Below, one piece after another: positions 5,469 to 5,985 of a stretch of DNA of 5,985 bases (position 1 is the first letter of the stretch; every line of letters starts with the position of its first letter). The DNA is taken from NCBI GenBank assembly GCA_905207385.1, contig CAJLLH010000078.1:1-5985 (forward strand), written 5' to 3'. This DNA is from an uncultured Eubacteriales bacterium. Lineage in GTDB: Bacteria; Bacillota; Clostridia; Christensenellales; Borkfalkiaceae. Under the pieces are notes generated by a model, which saw only the letters and a list, made by a program, of their open reading frames with translations, was not told the DNA's origin and ran no database searches. A program made the translations under genes and the position numbers.

Positions 5469-5985
5469 ATGAAAAAAATATTATCATCATTATTGCTTGT
5501 GCCGTTGCTGGCTTTTGTTTTTATTTTTGGCGCTTGCTCGAATAAGGAAGGTGAGTCTGAGCAAACGGGCGAAACATACACCGTTATGTTCAACTACAAT
5601 TATCAGGGTGCTCCTTCATCGGAAATAAAGCAGGTCAAGGGCGGAACGGCGGTTGCCGAACCTGAAGACCCCGAGCGCGACGGCTATGAATTTATAGACT
5701 GGTTTACCGATAAAAATTGTTCTGAAGGAAAGGAATACGATTTTTCCCTTCCCGTAACACAGAACACGGTGCTGTATGCTGGCTGGCAGAGCACGTCGGC
5801 AACGGTAACCTTCAATTACAATTACGTAGGTGCGCCCGCAATGGTTACGGAGTCTGTAACTCTGGGCGATAAGCTGACAGAACCCGAACAGCCCCGGCGC
5901 GACAGGTACAGCTTTACGGGCTGGTTTACCGATGCCGCCTGCACCGCGGAAAATAAATTTGACTTCAGTACCGAAATTAATTCCA
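5469..5985 (+). CDS. Lipoprotein with Listeria-Bacteroides (InlB B-type) repeats, 3' end beyond window
   Basis: The frame opens at ATG 5469 behind GGAGGAAG and stays open for 172 codons to the window edge, so the C-terminus is missing. Residues 1-22 are a lipoprotein signal peptide: MKKIL start, long hydrophobic stretch, then FGAC with C23 as the likely lipidated cysteine. The lipobox is slightly off consensus because -3 is Phe. A short Glu/Ser linker follows. Two copies of a Listeria-Bacteroides repeat (Flg_new/InlB B-repeat type) are visible: residues 37-106 and about 111 onward. Both share TVxFNYNYxGAP, EPxxPxRxxYxF, a WFTD turn and a YDFS/FDFS strand. The spacing is exactly 74 residues (F41/F115, W78/W152, C84/C158). 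Such repeats are extracellular adhesion or spacer modules. Its own ribosome-binding site and structured leader suggest it is not tightly co-transcribed with the GH3 gene. The full-length function is unknown. Confidence 0.85.
   Translation, partial: MKKILSSLLLVPLLAFVFIFGACSNKEGESEQTGETYTVMFNYNYQGAPSSEIKQVKGGTAVAEPEDPERDGYEFIDWFTDKNCSEGKEYDFSLPVTQNTVLYAGWQSTSATVTFNYNYVGAPAMVTESVTLGDKLTEPEQPRRDRYSFTGWFTDAACTAENKFDFSTEINS

Overview
The window looks like a stretch of Bacillota (Clostridia-type, probably gut-associated) chromosome. The basis is indirect: purine-rich Shine-Dalgarno sites, sigma-A-like promoter boxes, a Gram-positive-style surface enzyme with a C-terminal membrane anchor, and a lipoprotein carrying Listeria-Bacteroides (InlB B-type) repeats. 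All supported genes are on the + strand. The species cannot be fixed from the sequence.

Layout. 1-225 is very AT-rich leader DNA with a small inverted repeat just before the first ribosome-binding site. 226-1019 is an AraC-family transcriptional regulator whose reading frame is broken. The N-terminal sensor part ends at 717, and the C-terminal double helix-turn-helix part continues in the -1 frame to 1019. A GGGAAAC heptamer in exactly the right phase (687-693) lies where the frames overlap. This is either a one-base deletion or sequencing error, or less likely a programmed -1 frameshift. 1020-1188 holds a well-matched promoter (TTGAAT, 17 bp, TATAAT) and a leader of about 105 nt with a hairpin and a palindrome.

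1189-5175 encodes the centrepiece, a 1328-residue secreted glycoside hydrolase of family GH3. Its domains are in reversed order: GH3 C-terminal alpha/beta domain, fibronectin-III-like domain, linker, then the GH3 N-terminal TIM barrel with the nucleophile. Two putative Ig (He_PIG-type) domains follow, then a 15-triplet collagen-like Gly-X-Y stalk, a Gly-Cys motif, one transmembrane helix and a basic tail. It reads as a glycosidase held away from the cell surface on a stalk.

5176-5468 is a structured intergenic region with several GC-rich hairpins, a perfect TTGACA box and a terminator-like element. 5469 to the window end is the start of a lipoprotein gene with two 74-residue-spaced Listeria-Bacteroides repeats. 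It is cut off by the window.

Working model (inference): the AraC-type protein senses a sugar and controls the neighbouring surface GH3 enzyme, which trims a plant or host glycan or glycoside outside the cell. The following lipoprotein may be a surface adhesion or binding partner, but it appears to have its own transcription signals. The most unusual points are the regulator frame break at an in-phase slippery heptamer, and the reversed GH3 enzyme fused to a collagen-like stalk with a sortase-independent, Cys-containing C-terminal anchor.
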